Shown here: piece after piece, positions 17,726 through 29,001 of the stretch | Layout of the letters: every line of letters starts with the position of its first letter | How positions within the stretch are numbered: the stretch's first letter is position 1 | Source of the DNA: Streptococcus australis ATCC 700641 | GTDB lineage: Bacteria > Bacillota > Bacilli > Lactobacillales > Streptococcaceae | Reading direction: 5' to 3' | Assembly: GCF_000186465.1 (NCBI RefSeq) | Contig: NZ_GL636091.1 | Location: 600,152-664,151, forward strand | Length of the DNA: 64,000 bases | Notes under the pieces: generated by a model | Database searches by the model: none | Told to the model about the DNA's origin: nothing | What the model saw: only the letters and a program-made list of their open reading frames with translations | Made by a program: the position numbers and the translations under genes

Positions 17726-20177
17726 TACAAAAAGTCGAGCGATTGTTCTAGCAGGAAATCAGAACTATACCGCTCAGTTATCGACGACTATAAAATCCAT
17801 CTTTTATCACAATAAAGATGTGAAAATTTATGTTTTGAATCGAGATATCCTTCCAGACTGGTTTCGAAAACCACGGAGGATGGCTCAGCTCTTAGGGGGT
17901 GACCTCATTGATGTCAAACTGGATCCAGACGATCTGAAGGATACCTGGTGGACTCAGGAACATATTAGTATGGATACGTATTCTCGCTATTTTATTTCCA
18001 AGTATATCTCAGAGGAAAAGGTGCTGTATCTCGATGCGGATTTGCTGGTTCTAAAGAACTTAGAGGATGTCTTTGAAATAGATATGAAGGACTACCCGAT
18101 TGCAGCCGTGATGGACACAGATAACCAAAGCTTTAATGCGGGTGTCTTATTAATTGACAATGGTTTGTGGAAACGAGAAAATATGACAGATCAGTTGGTG
18201 AATGAGACGAATGGTTCACTCCGGCAAGCTCTGGAAGGAAATATTCCTAAATTTAATGGGGACCAGACAATCTTTAATAAGGTCTTTCGTGATAGATGGT
18301 TGGCCTTGGATAAAAGGATGAACCTCCAAGTTGGTCATGACGTGACGGCTTTTATGAGTCATTGGCCAAATCACTTTATAGATAGTGAAGATCCCTATAT
18401 TGTGCATTTTGTCTCTCACCGAAAACCATGGACGACGCTAAGTGCCAATCGTTTCCGCCAATTATGGTGGGCCTTTCATGATATGGATTACAGTCAGGTC
18501 TTGTCTCACCATATGGGGGACTTCCAGATAGAGGTGGATCCAGATTATGAGCTCCATCTGTTCAATTTGACCAATTCTCAATCCTTTAAAAACCTTGAGG
18601 AATTGATTCAGGGACATCCGAAGGCCTTGTTCCATATTGCTGCCTATACGGAAATGGGAGAGGAATTGGTGCATCTTGCAAAATATGAAAATGTTAGATT
18701 GTATCCAGAAATCGTCCCTCCAGTATTGGAAGAACTTATCCATCGTTCTGCTGCCTATTTAGATATTAATTATGGTACTGCTGATCAAGCAACCTTGGCG
18801 ACTTATGCGAAAACAGGAAAACCAATCTTGTCCTTCCCGGAAACCAGACATAGTGAGCAAGCGCAGTTAGAGGTTAACACAGTTGAACAAATGCATTCAC
18901 TCATTAAAGAGCGTATAAAGACAGGGAAATGGGGAGAAGTTCACGAGCTTCCACGATTGAACTCCTTTACCATGACCCAAACGCAAGATCTCGAGTCAAT
19001 TGAAGAACTGGTTTGTGCTCTTCCTTTTGTAGAGTTTCATATCGGCGCTTGGACAGCAATGGGGCCTAAGTTAATCGAATTAAAGAAACATCCCAATGTT
19101 AGTTTGTATCCTGCGATCAATCAGGAGCAGTTGACCCAGTTGATTCATAGTGCGGATCTTTATTTGGATATTAATCATGGCGATGAAGCTGGTGAGATTC
19201 TATCACAGGTAGAATTGGCGGGGATTCCTAGTTTTGGTTTTTATAAAACCCAACACGGGAACCATGGGCAGTTTCTTTTTTCAAGTGAGCGACCACAGGA
19301 ACTGATCACGGCAATTGAACAGTTGGATAGGGAAGGAAGCTTGCCTCAAATTCTCCCTCTACCTACGGTTAAGTCCATTGATGAGAGTCTGGACTTCATT
19401 AGGGAAAATCATTCATCTGTCATTCGTTTTGGAGATGGTGAAATCAATCTAATAGCTGGCCATTCTATCGCCTACCAAGATTATCATCCTGAACTAGCAC
19501 GGTCTCTACGTGAGTTGGTTGGAATGAACAGTTCAGAAAAACTCTTAGTCTGTTTGCCAGATGCTTTCGAAAATCGCTTCCAATTTACATGGTGGGCAGA
19601 AGATTTTTGGAAAAAGCATTTGGATCATTATGATCAGTTTTATCGTGAAATTGCTCCAGCCTCTTGCTATGGTTCTACCTTTATTTCACGTCCTTATATT
19701 GACTTTAAAGATAAAAGTCGAGCGGCCTCCCAGTTTGACAAACTTAAAAAACTGTGGAAAAATCGAGATATTCTGATTGTTGAAGGAGCAACTTCTCGTA
19801 CAGGGGTGGGAAATGATCTGTTTGATCGTGCAAACTCCATCCTACGAATTGTTTGTTCTTCACACAATGCTTATAAGGATGTGGACACAATTGAGGCCAC
19901 GATTCGCCAATATGCGGAGGATCGTTTAATTCTAATTATGTTAGGCCCAACGGCAAAAGTGTTGGCTGCTCATTTGGCGAATGATGGTTACCAAGCACTG
20001 GATATTGGGCATATTGATTCAGAATACGAGTGGCTACAGATGGGAGCACAGACGAAAGTTAAGTTGAAACACAAACACACGGCAGAATATAATTTTGACC
20101 AAGATATTGAATTCATCGAAGATGAAACCTACACCAAACAAATCGTGGCAGACTTATCTCGTTTGCCAATAGAATAA
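17718..20177 (+). CDS. GT8 + two accessory domains + GT-D (DUF1792) fusion
   Basis: An 819-residue protein. Residues 1-265: GT8 domain (DAD in [26 protein letters not shown]). Residues 276-400 and 414-540: two tandem accessory domains (FHIAA/NVRLYP/YLDIN and FHIGA/NVSLYP/YLDIN). Residues 555-800: a GT-D fold domain (DUF1792) with the diagnostic acidic motif in RFGDGEINLI, the domain first described in S. parasanguinis Fap1 glycosylation (dGT1). Two catalytic centres in one chain imply two successive transfers. ATG 17718 is chosen (aaggagaag seven bases upstream; GTG 17712 is the longer option). The start overlaps the preceding GT2 gene. Confidence 0.88.
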   Translation: MHDTKSRAIVLAGNQNYTAQLSTTIKSIFYHNKDVKIYVLNRDILPDWFRKPRRMAQLLGGDLIDVKLDPDDLKDTWWTQEHISMDTYSRYFISKYISEEKVLYLDADLLVLKNLEDVFEIDMKDYPIAAVMDTDNQSFNAGVLLIDNGLWKRENMTDQLVNETNGSLRQALEGNIPKFNGDQTIFNKVFRDRWLALDKRMNLQVGHDVTAFMSHWPNHFIDSEDPYIVHFVSHRKPWTTLSANRFRQLWWAFHDMDYSQVLSHHMGDFQIEVDPDYELHLFNLTNSQSFKNLEELIQGHPKALFHIAAYTEMGEELVHLAKYENVRLYPEIVPPVLEELIHRSAAYLDINYGTADQATLATYAKTGKPILSFPETRHSEQAQLEVNTVEQMHSLIKERIKTGKWGEVHELPRLNSFTMTQTQDLESIEELVCALPFVEFHIGAWTAMGPKLIELKKHPNVSLYPAINQEQLTQLIHSADLYLDINHGDEAGEILSQVELAGIPSFGFYKTQHGNHGQFLFSSERPQELITAIEQLDREGSLPQILPLPTVKSIDESLDFIRENHSSVIRFGDGEINLIAGHSIAYQDYHPELARSLRELVGMNSSEKLLVCLPDAFENRFQFTWWAEDFWKKHLDHYDQFYREIAPASCYGSTFISRPYIDFKDKSRAASQFDKLKKLWKNRDILIVEGATSRTGVGNDLFDRANSILRIVCSSHNAYKDVDTIEATIRQYAEDRLILIMLGPTAKVLAAHLANDGYQALDIGHIDSEYEWLQMGAQTKVKLKHKHTAEYNFDQDIEFIEDETYTKQIVADLSRLPIE

Positions 20178-20186
20178 GAAAGATAT

Positions 20187-21431
20187 ATGAATAATAAAAA
20201 TGCAGTAGTATTGGCAGGAGATTATGCTTATATTCGTCAGATAGAGACCGCTTTAAAATCTCTTTGCTATCACAATCGCCAGCTTAAAATATACCTTTTC
20301 AATCAAGATATCCCAGTCGAGTGGTTCCGTGCCACGAGAGAGCATGTGGAGAGACTCGGAGGAGAGCTTCTTGATATTAAGTTGATTGGACCACAGTTCC
20401 AGATGAATTGGACGAACAAACTGGGTCATATCAACCATATGACCTTTGCACGGTATTTTATTCCAGATTTTGTTCAGGAGGATCAGGTTCTTTATTTGGA
20501 TAGTGATCTTGTTGTGACTGGGAATCTTGATTCTCTTTTCAATCAGGAGTTGGGAGAGAATTATGTTGCTGCCGTTCGTTCTTGTTTTGATGCGGGAATC
20601 GGTTTTAATGCGGGCGTATTATTGATCAATAACCGTCTTTGGAAGGATCAGCAAATCCGTCAGGTTCTAGTCGAAACGACAGAGCGCGAACATGCAAATG
20701 TGGGAGAAGGGGATCAATCGATTCTCAATATGGTATTTGAAGATCGCTATTTAAAATTGGATGATATTTACAATTTTCAAATTGGTTTTGATGCGGGAGC
20801 GGGGGAAGCTGGTCATCGTTTTGTGTTTGAAATCCCTTTGGACCCGCTTCCTCTGATTCTTCATTATATCTCTCCTGATAAACCGTGGAACCAATTTTCA
20901 GTAGTGAGATTACGTGACCAGTGGTGGCGGTATCATCTAATGGAATGGTCTGAGGTGATGAGTCATTGGAAAGAACGTGGCTTTGAGTTGGGACCAAAAA
21001 ATTCCAAGCCCCTTCTAACCTGTTATACACTAACGAATTCTTATCTCTTAGAACAGATAGAATATTTGGTCCAACACCTTCCGGAAGTTCATTTTGAAAT
21101 CGCTGCTTATACTTATATGGCAGTAGATTTGTTACGTTTATCACAATATCCGAATGTGAGTCTTTATCCGAATACGTATCCGCTTTTGATCGAGCAACAG
21201 TTACCACAGGTAGATCTTTATTTAGATATCAATCATTTTGATAAAATTCCATTGATATATGAGTTGGTTGGTCAGGCCGGAATCGCGATGTTTGCATTTA
21301 AAAATACCCAGGGACAGGGACAAACTTATCAGGGTGTTTTTTCTCATGAACATCCAGAAGAAATGGTGGTAGCTATTCGTCATTATATTGAAGAGCGTAG
21401 AAGTAATAGAAAGGGGCCAGAATTATTGTGA
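20187..21431 (+). CDS. GT8 glycosyltransferase with accessory domain
   Basis: A 414-residue protein. Residues 1-260: GT8 domain (VVLAGDYAY opening, DSD in [26 protein letters not shown]). Residues 274-405: accessory domain (FEIAA, NVSLYP, YLDIN). Its layout equals the N-terminal half of the preceding fusion protein, pointing to duplication within the locus. Likely a galactosyl- or glucosyltransferase acting late on the SRRP glycan; the donor is not readable from sequence. It overlaps secY2 by 4 bp (GTGA), coupling glycan building to the export genes. Confidence 0.87.
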   Translation: MNNKNAVVLAGDYAYIRQIETALKSLCYHNRQLKIYLFNQDIPVEWFRATREHVERLGGELLDIKLIGPQFQMNWTNKLGHINHMTFARYFIPDFVQEDQVLYLDSDLVVTGNLDSLFNQELGENYVAAVRSCFDAGIGFNAGVLLINNRLWKDQQIRQVLVETTEREHANVGEGDQSILNMVFEDRYLKLDDIYNFQIGFDAGAGEAGHRFVFEIPLDPLPLILHYISPDKPWNQFSVVRLRDQWWRYHLMEWSEVMSHWKERGFELGPKNSKPLLTCYTLTNSYLLEQIEYLVQHLPEVHFEIAAYTYMAVDLLRLSQYPNVSLYPNTYPLLIEQQLPQVDLYLDINHFDKIPLIYELVGQAGIAMFAFKNTQGQGQTYQGVFSHEHPEEMVVAIRHYIEERRSNRKGPELL

Positions 21432-22648
21432 GCAGATTTCGACATACCGTTGTTTTAAAACGGATTTCTTGGACCTTGTTTTTCCTCTTTATATATATGC
21501 TAGGAAGCCAATTGCTATTACCTTTTGTCAATCTAGATGATCCTAACTTTTTAGGTGGAGCTACTTACTCGTTAACTTTTACAAGTGCCATGATGGGGGG
21601 GAATCTAAAGTCGCTTTCTGTCTTCTCTGTCGGCTTATCTCCCTGGATGTCTGCCATGATTCTCTGGCAAATGTTCACACTTTCGAAAAAGTCAAACTTA
21701 GGGAAATTACCATTAGAAATTCAAGATCGGAGACGAATGTATTTGACATTAGGGATTGCATTGATTCAGTCATTGGCTGTTTCACTCAACTTACCGATTG
21801 AGGCGGGTATCCCCAAGGGGCTAGCAATTGTCACAAATACTTTGCTTTTAATAGCGGGGGCCTTCTTTCTGGTTTGGCTGTCAGACCTGAATTCTTTCAT
21901 GGGAATTGGTGGTTCTATTGTGATTTTGATGGCCAGTATGGTAGCGAATATTCCACAGCAGATTGTGACGAGTATTCAACGCTTGCATGTTGGTTTGGAT
22001 TTTATTCTCTTACTGGTTGTCATGGGTGTGATCTTTCTCTACGTTTCTGTTACTTTCCAGGAGGCACGCTATCGGATTCCAGTAAATAAAATCGATATTC
22101 ATAATCGGTTTAAACAATACTCTTATTTGGATATTATGTTGACACCAGCAGGTGGGATGCCTTTTATGTATGCCATTTCGATGGTTTCTATTCCTCAGTA
22201 TGTGCTGCTCTTGTTGCGGATGGTATTTCCTAAAGATGACTGGATTCCTAAATGGATATCGGCTCTCACAATTGGGCAACCTCTTTGGCTGGTGCTTTAC
22301 CAACTGATTCTGTTTGTTTTGTCCATTGCTTTTGCCTTTGTAAATGTCAGCGGTGAACAAATCTCGGAACGGATGCGAAAGTCCGGCGAATATATCTATG
22401 GTATTTATCCTGGTCCCGATACTAGTCGATTCCTGAATCGTTTAGTCATGAGATTTGCAGTTATTGGAGCGGTATATACTGTTTTGATGGCGGGAGGTCC
22501 CATGTTGGTCGTTTTAATGGATCCACAATATCTACAATTAAGTATGATCCCAGGTATGTTTCTGATTTTTAGTGGGATGGTTTATAATATTCGAGAAGAA
22601 GTAAAAGCCTTGACGCTAAATGAATCCTACAAGGGATTGTTTGAGTAG
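21428..22648 (+). CDS. secY2: Accessory Sec translocase channel SecY2
   Basis: A 406-residue polytopic membrane protein with about ten hydrophobic segments, slightly shorter than housekeeping SecY (about 430), as usual for SecY2. It carries a SecY-like core ([23 protein letters not shown] cytoplasmic loop near the C-terminus). It forms the dedicated export channel for the glycosylated SRRP with Asp4/Asp5. GTG start overlapping the GT8 stop. In most loci asp1 follows at once; here a 253-bp gap with hairpins intervenes. Confidence 0.93.
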   Translation: MSRFRHTVVLKRISWTLFFLFIYMLGSQLLLPFVNLDDPNFLGGATYSLTFTSAMMGGNLKSLSVFSVGLSPWMSAMILWQMFTLSKKSNLGKLPLEIQDRRRMYLTLGIALIQSLAVSLNLPIEAGIPKGLAIVTNTLLLIAGAFFLVWLSDLNSFMGIGGSIVILMASMVANIPQQIVTSIQRLHVGLDFILLLVVMGVIFLYVSVTFQEARYRIPVNKIDIHNRFKQYSYLDIMLTPAGGMPFMYAISMVSIPQYVLLLLRMVFPKDDWIPKWISALTIGQPLWLVLYQLILFVLSIAFAFVNVSGEQISERMRKSGEYIYGIYPGPDTSRFLNRLVMRFAVIGAVYTVLMAGGPMLVVLMDPQYLQLSMIPGMFLIFSGMVYNIREEVKALTLNESYKGLFE

Positions 22649-22679
22649 AATGATAGTGAGAAATGCTGGTGCAAATACG

Positions 22680-22746
22680 ATCACTCTCAAGAAAACTTTG
22701 AGAGTGATAGGTAGCTAGATGAATCAATTGTCTGGCTACCTATCAC
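22680..22746 (+). promoter_or_regulatory. Two mutually exclusive RNA hairpins between secY2 and asp1
   Basis: Hairpin 1 pairs 22680-22690 (atcactctcaa) with 22698-22708 (ttgagagtgat). Hairpin 2 pairs 22704-22719 (gtgataggtagctaga) with 22731-22746 (tctggctacctatcac). They share 22704-22708, so only one can form fully. No T-run follows either, so they are not simple terminators. The rest of the 253-bp gap holds no recognisable gene; a start-less open stretch of about 40 codons ends near 22858. Confidence 0.5.
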
Positions 22747-22901
22747 TATGATGTTCGTAGTCCAGTAGAAAAAGTTTTGGCCTTTGCTTATGGAAGATTG
22801 GTTTTCTATAGAAAAGGCATCTTTAATGCTATCTCCCCCACTTTGTTGTTGGGATAAACGCATGAATTTTAATCAAAATAAAGTCATTGAAAAGGAGCAC
22901 T

Positions 22902-24457
22902 ATGTACTATTTTATTCCTGCTTGGTACGGGCAAGGGGTTGAGTTTTGGCAACCAGATATGACCCCATGGTACAATAGAAGAAAAAAATTGATTTTGATG
23001 ATACACTCCATCAAGTGAGAATCTTTCAAGAACAGGATCTGGACCCGACCCTATTGTTGTTGACCTACCAACCTCATTTACGGTATTTTTTGCATCGATA
23101 CGATCTTTTAGAAGTCAATTGTTTCTCAGTTTTTGATGCGATTCAAGGAATTTCCGATCACTCCATGCGTTGCCTTCAAGTGAAGGACTTAAGCTGGGGA
23201 GATGATTGTGATTTTATCTATACGCCCTTTGCAATTGTAGTAGAGAAGAGTGGCCAACGTTACGCCGAAATTGAACTAGGACCCGAAGGATATCTGAGCA
23301 TGATCCGCTATTTTCGAAATGGTCAAATCTTGAGAGAAGTGATTTATGATGATCGTGGCTTTGTTTCCAGTGTTCTTCAATTTCAAGATGGGCAGGCAAG
23401 TTATCGTGCCTATATGGATTCAGAAGGGATATGGCAGTTGTGCCATTTTCTTGATGGTCGTGGAATTGTCTGCAATCCGGATATGAAGCATCGCTTTAAA
23501 AAAGACTACTATCTTAATTTGGAAGAGGTTATTTGGGAGTTCTTTGATCGCTATCTTGAAGAACAGGCCAAAAGCTCGGATTGTTTTGTGGTGGCTTCTG
23601 AACGAAGGATGAACCGAGATGTTTTTGAGCATCTTCCTCAGGAGAGCCAAAAGGTTTTAACCTGGTTTAAAGAGAGGAATCAATCAGATTCAATAGAAGA
23701 TTACGAACCCTATTTAAAAGCAACCAAATTAGTGGTTAGTGATCATCAGAAGTTTGTGGATCAGGTTTGTGAATGTTTCCCAGATCAGGCGTCAAAAGTT
23801 CGACATATGGCGCCCTATGATACACGGCTTTCTCTAGGGATGAGTCAACGTGTAAAAGAATCAAAAATCTTTTATCAGATCGATTTAGACCAGTTGGATA
23901 TGGATGCCATTTATCAAGTATTGGCATTTGTAGCTAAATACCCTAGAACGAAGGTGTTATTTGGTTGTTTCAATGCCCAGCATTCTGACTTTGAAAGTTT
24001 GAAAAAAGGAGTAGAAGACCTCATTTCAAGGTCCTTTCGACTAGATGATTTTGTATCTATTAAAGAAAGTCAAGGGGCTGAAAACAAGCTAGTAGAAAAT
24101 CAAGAAATGGAGTATCGTTTTGACTTTGTAAATCTTCTTGATGAAACAACTTTGATGAGGGAATTGAAGTACACGCGTCTGATTGTCGATCTGAGTCCAG
24201 AGCCTCATCGGTACACTCAGCTTGCTGGCATCAGCGCAGGGATTCCTCAGATAAATATTGTAGCTTCTGATTATGTTAGTCACTTAGAGAATGGTTATAT
24301 TTTAGAACAATTAGCAGACTTTGAGGAAGCTGCATACTATTATCTAGGTCAATTAAAACATTGGAATCAAGCTTTAATTGCTGCAATTGATAAGATCAGA
24401 GAAAATACAGGGGATCGCTTTGTCGCAAAATGGGAAAATGACTTGAAGGAGAAATAA
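22902..24457 (+). CDS. asp1: Accessory Sec protein Asp1 (Gap1), frameshifted at an A7 tract
   Basis: The true start is ATG 22902 (aaaaggagcac upstream), giving the family opening MYYFIPAWYGQGVEFWQPDM. After 29 codons the frame meets seven A residues (22982-22988) and then stops. The rest of Asp1 (480 residues from 23015) lies in the -1 frame. Restoring one A gives about 518 residues, normal for Asp1. Asp1 is an essential GT-B-like chaperone subunit that with Asp2 and Asp3 brings the SRRP to SecA2. The 0-frame reads A AAA AAA, a classic slippery heptamer, so slippage could partly rescue it. Otherwise it is a mutation or consensus error. The C-terminal RLIVDLSPEP stretch resembles the accessory domain's LDIN region. 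Confidence 0.85.
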
Positions 24458-24458
24458 A

Positions 24459-25988
24459 ATGTCTAAAGTGACTATTTTGCAAATTGGACGTAAAAATTGG
24501 ATGAACCAGTTAGAGCTTCCCAAAAATATAACATGGATCTACCTGCGTGCCGGGCTAGCAAGTGATATTAAGGCACGAATGAAGCAGGGGAAAATAAAAA
24601 GTTTTGATGCAGTTTTAGTAGATGATCCGCTCGCCTTATGGTTGTTATCGGATTTACGTGATTATTTGGCCCCCTATACTGTTTTTTATGATGAAACTAT
24701 CAAAATCGTTGATCCGCGTGTAAAACAATTTACAAAAGAGGTGTGTGCAGTACCAACTGACTTCTCTCAACCTCAGGAACTCCTTCGGATCTTACCAAAG
24801 GCGCTATTTTCAGGTCAGTATGGTGATAAACTGTTTCCTTTCCAAATTCAGGTACAACCACGATTTAAAGGGAAGGTAACCTATAATGGTCATGAGAATA
24901 TGTGCCTTGAAGGAGAGTACGGTTCTTCTTTTAAACCCCTATTAAATTGGTCTTATAATATACGAGTTGATAAAGATAGGCCTGTCGAATTGTGGTTGGA
25001 ATTTGAAAAAGAAGAGACTTGTCAATGTCAGCTGGTTTTAAGAGTGATCCCAGAAGGTGCTGTTACCGATATTGCAAAGACGGTCATTGTCAGTGAAGAA
25101 GAGATGCGTGAAGGCGCGATTGTCCTAGACCAAGAGATGACCTATATGATATCTGCAACTCTTGAAGCCAAGGGGCAAGGGCGTCTCATAGTTGGGAATC
25201 TTCATCAACGTTGGACACGATTCCAATTTGGGAAGTACCTATTAGGAGGAGGCATTTTACATGATCGTCATCGTCAAGAATTGAATTACTTCTTTCATCC
25301 AGGAGATTTCAAGCCACCCTTATCCGTGTATTTTGCAGGTTTTCGCCCGGCAGAAGGTTTCGAGGGGTATTGGATGATGCGTTCGATGGGGACACCCTTT
25401 CTTCTGTTTTCAGATCCCCGATTACTAGGTGGGGCATTTTATATGGGGAGTGATGAGTTAGAACAAGGGGTACGAGATACCATCCAGCACTATTTAGATT
25501 ATTTGGGATTTGATCAGGACCAACTGATTTTTTCTGGAATGTCAATGGGGACATATCCCTCTTTGTATTATGGTGCTGATTTTGAGCCACATGCCATTAT
25601 TGTTGCAAAGCCTCTTGCAAATATAGGAACGATTGGAAATAGAGCACGGTTGTTAGCGCCGGAAGTCTTTCCAACAGGAATTGATGTCCTTCATATGCAG
25701 ACAGGTGGTTTAGAGAATGCCGAGGTTCAGGAACTGGATAACCGTTTTTGGGACAAGTTTAAGCAGGCAGATTTTAGCAATACAACCTTTGGCCTTTCTT
25801 ATATGAAGGATGAAGATATGGATCCAACTGCCTATGACGATTTGACCACTGCACTTTATTATTCAGGTGCTAAAATCCTCAGCAAGGGAACCACAGGACG
25901 ACACAATGATGATTCGACCACTGCGACAACCTGGTTTATCAATTTTTATCGAATGATACTGGAAAATGATTTTGGAAGAAAAGGATAG
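24459..25988 (+). CDS. asp2: Accessory Sec protein Asp2 (Gap2), export factor and glycan O-acetyltransferase
   Basis: A 509-residue cytoplasmic protein. The C-terminal half is an alpha/beta-hydrolase-like domain with the nucleophile motif GMSMG (about residue 361) and a late histidine in GRHNDDS (about 482), matching the catalytic Ser and His of Asp2. Homologues both support SRRP transport, through the Asp1-2-3 complex, and O-acetylate GlcNAc residues on the SRRP. It begins one base after the asp1 stop, with aaggagaaat as ribosome binding site. Intact, in contrast to asp1. Confidence 0.93.
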   Translation: MSKVTILQIGRKNWMNQLELPKNITWIYLRAGLASDIKARMKQGKIKSFDAVLVDDPLALWLLSDLRDYLAPYTVFYDETIKIVDPRVKQFTKEVCAVPTDFSQPQELLRILPKALFSGQYGDKLFPFQIQVQPRFKGKVTYNGHENMCLEGEYGSSFKPLLNWSYNIRVDKDRPVELWLEFEKEETCQCQLVLRVIPEGAVTDIAKTVIVSEEEMREGAIVLDQEMTYMISATLEAKGQGRLIVGNLHQRWTRFQFGKYLLGGGILHDRHRQELNYFFHPGDFKPPLSVYFAGFRPAEGFEGYWMMRSMGTPFLLFSDPRLLGGAFYMGSDELEQGVRDTIQHYLDYLGFDQDQLIFSGMSMGTYPSLYYGADFEPHAIIVAKPLANIGTIGNRARLLAPEVFPTGIDVLHMQTGGLENAEVQELDNRFWDKFKQADFSNTTFGLSYMKDEDMDPTAYDDLTTALYYSGAKILSKGTTGRHNDDSTTATTWFINFYRMILENDFGRKG

Positions 25989-25990
25989 AG

Positions 25991-26437
25991 ATGACATATA
26001 TGAAAACACCTCAAATTTTATGGGGAGCGAATATGAGAACCTATATGCATGGTTCACAAGTTGAACAATTTCAAGATGGTTCGGTTCGTTTTTATAATCC
26101 TTTAGTGGCTTCAGGAACGGAGATACATTCTTGGACTGCCATACAAAATTATCAAGGAAGTCGGACCCAGCCAGTCTTGCCTTTATTGAAAAAAGGTCAG
26201 ACCTACCGACTAGATGCCTTTTATACGACGGTTCCACAAGACTCAGTTTATCTCAAAGTAAGTTTTTGGGATCGTTATGATAAGGAAGTGAAACAAATTA
26301 TCGAAAAGAGTCATTCGGTGACATTTGTCTACCCTAAGGAAGCCTATTATTATAGTATTGCTTTGTTGAGTGCAGGCGTGCTGGAGTTGAACTTTAAAGG
26401 GATGGTCATTGAAGAAATAGGTGATGGACATGTTTAA
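25991..26437 (+). CDS. asp3: Accessory Sec protein Asp3 (Gap3)
   Basis: A 148-residue, beta-rich protein (carbohydrate-binding-module-like). In known systems Asp3 binds Asp1 and Asp2 and unglycosylated SRRP segments, and helps pass the substrate to SecA2. Conserved flow: short N-terminus, [31 protein letters not shown], and a hydrophobic C-terminus. It is 2 bp behind asp2 and its 3' end overlaps the secA2 start by 14 bp, so it is translationally coupled to it. Confidence 0.92.
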   Translation: MTYMKTPQILWGANMRTYMHGSQVEQFQDGSVRFYNPLVASGTEIHSWTAIQNYQGSRTQPVLPLLKKGQTYRLDAFYTTVPQDSVYLKVSFWDRYDKEVKQIIEKSHSVTFVYPKEAYYYSIALLSAGVLELNFKGMVIEEIGDGHV

Positions 26438-28805
26438 ACGTTTAAGACCGATGAAATCTGTCAAAGAATTACTTCATCAAGTCAATAGTTGGGCTGAGCA
26501 GATCGAACTATTAACAGATCAACAATTAAGGGACAAGACGACTACCTTTAAAAAGCGGCTGGAACAAGGTGAAACGTTAGATGATCTATTGCCAGAAGCT
26601 TATGCAGTGGTCCGTGAAGCCGATCGGCGTGTTTTAGGGATGTTTCCTTACGATGTACAGGTCATGGGAGCTATTGTGATGCATCAGGGCCATATCGCTG
26701 AGATGAGTACTGGAGAAGGAAAAACGTTGACAGCTACCATGCCTATTTATCTAAATGCTTTGACGGGTGAAGGGGTTATTCTTGTCACAACCAATGAATA
26801 TCTAGCCAAACGTGACGCGGAAGAGATGGGACAGGTCTATGAGTTTCTAGGCTTATCTATCGGCGTTCCATTTGCAGCAGATGGAGAAGATCTGGAAGCA
26901 TCAGATAAACGTGTGATTTATGCATCTGACATTATCTATACGACGAATAGTGGTCTCGGATTTGATTACTTAATCGATAATCTGGCATCGAATGAAGAAG
27001 GGAAATTTTTACGTCCATTTAACTACGCGATTATCGATGAGGTTGACTCAGTTTTATTGGATAGTGCTCAAACGCCATTAATCATTTCGGGGTCTCCTCG
27101 TGTACAATCAAATTATTATGGCATGATCAATACCCTTATGACCACAATGGTTGAAGGGGAAGACTATATCTTTAAAGAAGAAAAAGGTGAGGTTTGGCTG
27201 ACAGAAATAGGAGCTCATTCAGCAGAAGCTTATCTGGGAATCGATAATCTTTATGCCAAAAATAATGGAGAATTTGCCCGACATCTCATCTATGCTTTAA
27301 GAGCTCATAAACTTTTTAAAAGAGATAAAGACTACATCGTTCGCCAAGGAGATATGGGAGCTGAGGTTGTCCTCCTTGATCGAGCAACAGGTCGCCTAAT
27401 GGAGTTGACCAAATTACAAGGTGGGCTCCATCAAGCGATTGAGGCAAAAGAGTTAGTCAAACTCTCTCCCGAGACGCGTGCGATGGCTTCCGTTACTTAT
27501 CAGAGCCTCTTTCGAAAATTCAAGAAGATTTCAGGCATGACTGGGACCGGGAAGACAGCTGAGAAAGAATTTCTAGATACATTTGGAATGCAAGTCATTC
27601 AGATTCCGACCAATCGTCCCAAACAAAGGGTAGATTACCCAGATAATCTCTATGTGACCTTGCCAGAAAAAGTTTATGCTTCTTTAGAGTGTATTAGGAC
27701 CTACCATGCACTTGGCAATCCTCTTCTCATTTTTGTTGGATCCGTTGAAATGTCTGAACTTTATTCGAATTTGCTCCTCAGAGAAGGAATCGCTCATAAC
27801 CTCTTAAATGCCAATAATGTTGCCAGAGAAGCTGAGATGATTGCGGAGTCAGGTCAGATGGGTGCTGTTACGGTTGCGACTTCTATGGCTGGAAGAGGGA
27901 CCGATATTAAATTGGGCCCTGGTGTAGCAGAGTTGGGCGGTCTTGTGGTCGTAGGGACAGAAAGAATGGAAAGTCAACGGATAGATTTACAGATTCGCGG
28001 TCGTTCTGGACGTCAGGGAGATCCAGGAATATCGAAATTCTTTGTGTCCTTAGAAGACGATGTCATCAAAAAATTCGGGCCTGAGTGGGTACATAATTTT
28101 TACAAAGATTACAATGTGGAGGATCGTGTTCATTATCAGGAACTAACAGGGCGTCGTTACCGTAAGTTGGTTGAAAAAGCTCAAAGAGCAAGTGATAGTG
28201 CAAGTCGTTTTTCACGGCGTCAGACATTAGAATATGCTGAGTGTATGAATATCCAGCGGGAGTTAATCTATGGACAACGTGACCACTTGATTTATCAAGA
28301 CCAAGACTTGAATGAGACCATAGATTCTGTCCTTCATGATTATATAGAAAATGTCGTAAAAGAGGGAAGTCTAACAAAAAAGGAAGATTTGTATCACTTT
28401 ATTCTCAACAATATCAGTTTTCAGATTGATCAAATACCAGAAAATCTTGATTTACTAGATGAAAGAGCGGTTGCTTCTTTGATCTATCATTTCGCGTATG
28501 AAGAATTGAATCGAAAAAAAGAAATCTTAGAAGCTTTTGACCTTGTTCGCTATTTCCAATGTTTAGCGATGTTAAAAGCAATCGATGATAACTGGGTTGA
28601 ACAGGTAGACTATTTGCAACAGTTGCAACAGGCTATTGGTGGGCAACAAGCAAGCCGTAAGAACCCTATCGTTGAATATTATCAAGAAGCCTTTGCTGGT
28701 TTTGAGGCAATGAAATCACAAATTAAAAAAGATATGGTACGTAATCTTCTGCTAAGCCAAATCTTAGTCTCACCAGATGGTGAGATTGTGGCCCATTTCC
28801 CATAA
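26424..28805 (+). CDS. secA2: Accessory Sec translocase ATPase SecA2
   Basis: A 793-residue motor ATPase, close to SecA but shorter at the C-terminus: no zinc-binding tail, ending IVAHFP. Walker A is in [11 protein letters not shown] (about residue 97), the DEAD-like box is DEVDSVL (about 205), and motif VI is RGRSGRQGD (about 530). It drives SRRP export through SecY2. Possible starts are GTG 26421, ATG 26424 and ATG 26430. All overlap asp3, and the ribosome binding site is weak, so translation may depend on coupling. Confidence 0.95.
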   Translation: MDMFKRLRPMKSVKELLHQVNSWAEQIELLTDQQLRDKTTTFKKRLEQGETLDDLLPEAYAVVREADRRVLGMFPYDVQVMGAIVMHQGHIAEMSTGEGKTLTATMPIYLNALTGEGVILVTTNEYLAKRDAEEMGQVYEFLGLSIGVPFAADGEDLEASDKRVIYASDIIYTTNSGLGFDYLIDNLASNEEGKFLRPFNYAIIDEVDSVLLDSAQTPLIISGSPRVQSNYYGMINTLMTTMVEGEDYIFKEEKGEVWLTEIGAHSAEAYLGIDNLYAKNNGEFARHLIYALRAHKLFKRDKDYIVRQGDMGAEVVLLDRATGRLMELTKLQGGLHQAIEAKELVKLSPETRAMASVTYQSLFRKFKKISGMTGTGKTAEKEFLDTFGMQVIQIPTNRPKQRVDYPDNLYVTLPEKVYASLECIRTYHALGNPLLIFVGSVEMSELYSNLLLREGIAHNLLNANNVAREAEMIAESGQMGAVTVATSMAGRGTDIKLGPGVAELGGLVVVGTERMESQRIDLQIRGRSGRQGDPGISKFFVSLEDDVIKKFGPEWVHNFYKDYNVEDRVHYQELTGRRYRKLVEKAQRASDSASRFSRRQTLEYAECMNIQRELIYGQRDHLIYQDQDLNETIDSVLHDYIENVVKEGSLTKKEDLYHFILNNISFQIDQIPENLDLLDERAVASLIYHFAYEELNRKKEILEAFDLVRYFQCLAMLKAIDDNWVEQVDYLQQLQQAIGGQQASRKNPIVEYYQEAFAGFEAMKSQIKKDMVRNLLLSQILVSPDGEIVAHFP

Positions 28806-28819
28806 AAAGAAAGGAAACT

Positions 28820-28999
28820 ATGTCAAATAAAGATCTATTTCACGAAGAAGTTGAAGGGCGCATGGAAAAATTAAAGCAAAAGCCAATCAAAAAAGAAAAA
28901 GCGACAACAGGCGAAAGGATTAATAAAATCTTCACCACTTTATTTGGTTTGGTGATTATCGTCGGTCTTCTCTTTACCCTGCTTGGTTTGTTGAGGTGA
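28820..28999 (+). CDS. asp4: Accessory Sec protein Asp4 (SecE-like)
   Basis: A 59-residue protein with one membrane segment. A charged N-terminus (EEVEGRMEKLKQKPIKKEK) precedes a single C-terminal helix (LFGLVIIVGLLFTLLGLL). Size, topology and position after secA2 fit Asp4, a SecE-like companion of SecY2. Ribosome binding site aaggaaac. It overlaps the region of the asp5 start. Easily overlooked because of its length. Confidence 0.88.
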   Translation: MSNKDLFHEEVEGRMEKLKQKPIKKEKATTGERINKIFTTLFGLVIIVGLLFTLLGLLR

Positions 29000-29001
29000 T
29001 T

